In this document: positions 37,289 to 37,819 of the stretch, piece by piece
How positions within the stretch are numbered: the first letter of the stretch is position 1
Layout of the letters: every line of letters begins with the position of its first letter
Notes under the pieces: model-generated
Told to the model about the DNA's origin: nothing
Database searches by the model: none
What the model saw: only the letters and a program-made list of their open reading frames with translations
Program-made: the position numbers and the translations under genes
DNA from: a virus
IMG/VR virus record: IMGVR_UViG_3300020034_000047
Span: 1-37,819 of that record
Strand: one strand, 5' to 3'
Length of the DNA: 37,819 bases

Positions 37289-37819
37289 ACATTGATTTGA
37301 CTGTAGCTAAGAAAGTCCTTAGCACCATAGATGCTGGTTTGGTTCGAGGTGTTGGTAATCCCATTCCAGGGCAGATGTGCGTCGAGGCTGCTGTTTGCTA
37401 CGCCTTGGATCTTCCTCACGGAGATGACCCCGGCTGTGTGTCTGCAGGACTTCGTAATCTAAAGATTACTTTGAATGATTCACGTTGGTCATCCAATTTG
37501 GCAAGAACAAAAGGCCTTCGCCGGCTCGGACTTGCTCAACTTGGTAGCAAAGGTGCTCTTGACGAAAAGGAGTTTGGCGAACGTTGCGCGATTCTCTCGG
37601 CTAATATTAGTGTTCCTGACGCACTGCGCTCCGCGGCTTCAATTAAAGGCAATTCAGCCCACAAAGAAAAGCTCCTTGCCTGCATACCTGCCCTTGAGGC
37701 GGCGTCAACTATAGCCGATGTAAAAATCGCCGCCGCCGACGCCGCCAAAGCCGCCGCCTACGCCGCCGACGCCGCCGACGCCGCCTACGCCGCCGCCGAC
37801 GCCGACGCCGCCAAAGCCG
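37285..37819 (+). CDS. phage protein with Ala-rich repeat tail, 3' partial
   Basis: At least 178 aa, open at the right window edge. The N-terminal half (GNPIPGQMCVEAAVCYALDL, RNLKITLNDSRWSSN, KGLRRLGLAQLGSKG, LDEKEF) matches a phage/prophage protein family I recognise by pattern but not by function. From about codon 147 it becomes a repeat of A-A-D, A-A-Y and A-A-K units, encoded by gccgccgac/gcctac blocks (37723 on), which would form an Ala-rich helix. ATGA-coupled to the polymerase. The window ends inside the repeat, where sequence assemblies often break. Confidence 0.7.
   Translation, partial: MNIDLTVAKKVLSTIDAGLVRGVGNPIPGQMCVEAAVCYALDLPHGDDPGCVSAGLRNLKITLNDSRWSSNLARTKGLRRLGLAQLGSKGALDEKEFGERCAILSANISVPDALRSAASIKGNSAHKEKLLACIPALEAASTIADVKIAAADAAKAAAYAADAADAAYAAADADAAKA

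Noticed and set aside
37723-37819. CRISPR-like array
   Set aside because: The short period repeats are in-frame alanine codons without spacers.

Overview
The window looks like most or all of a temperate tailed-phage genome with a short-tailed (podovirus-type), P22-like virion. The late genes follow the P22 order: small terminase, large terminase, portal, scaffold, P22-type coat, gp4-like adaptor, gp10-like hub, three ejection-type internal proteins, tail fibres, lysis. The replication genes (TOPRIM primase, RecA-fold helicase, family A DNA polymerase, metallophosphoesterase) look T7/podovirus-like instead. Two tyrosine recombinases and a 5' tRNA-Thr(CGU) fragment beside one of them point to lysogeny in a bacterium with a proteobacterial-type thrW-like tRNA gene. 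The spanin pair shows a Gram-negative host. The genus cannot be told from the sequence.

Layout. 1-1416 (+): the end of the early/replication operon. Since both window edges cut a gene and the edge genes point the same way, the genome is probably circular or circularly permuted and 37819 leads on to position 1. 1407-1463: two back-to-back terminators. 1462-25499 (-): the late half. Read in transcription order from the right it holds an HTH protein, a hairpin-rich non-coding segment, six small genes, a GroES-like cochaperonin, terminases, portal, scaffold, coat, connector genes, ejection proteins, two paralogous tail fibres, and a lysis cassette (XhlA-like protein, endolysin, holin, nested Rz/Rz1). 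Two small islands oppose this operon: a homing endonuclease (13628-14104) and a lipoprotein plus a 36-aa membrane peptide (5350-5712). 24372-25193 has no convincing gene but many inverted repeats and lies close to the divergence point of the two arms.

25641-27487 (+): small early genes, an excisionase-like HTH protein and integrase 1. 27548-31998: an accessory block with a second HNH endonuclease, a divergent HTH regulator with an operator-like dyad, a chain of about ten overlapping small genes (several Cys-rich), and a D12-class adenine methyltransferase. 32061-32981: integrase 2 and the candidate attP. 33109-37288: primase, helicase and DNA polymerase. 37285 to the right edge: an alanine-repeat protein cut by the window end.

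The most unusual points are the two complete integrases bracketing an accessory block, the tRNA-fragment attP, a 20-bp repeat shared by the 3' flank of integrase 1 and the helicase 3' end, the structured non-coding segment near the divergence point, a phage GroES-like gene abutting the terminase genes, and several genes whose start codon lies only 5-7 nt after a -10 box (leaderless candidates). I found no CRISPR array, reverse transcriptase, insertion sequence or complete tRNA.
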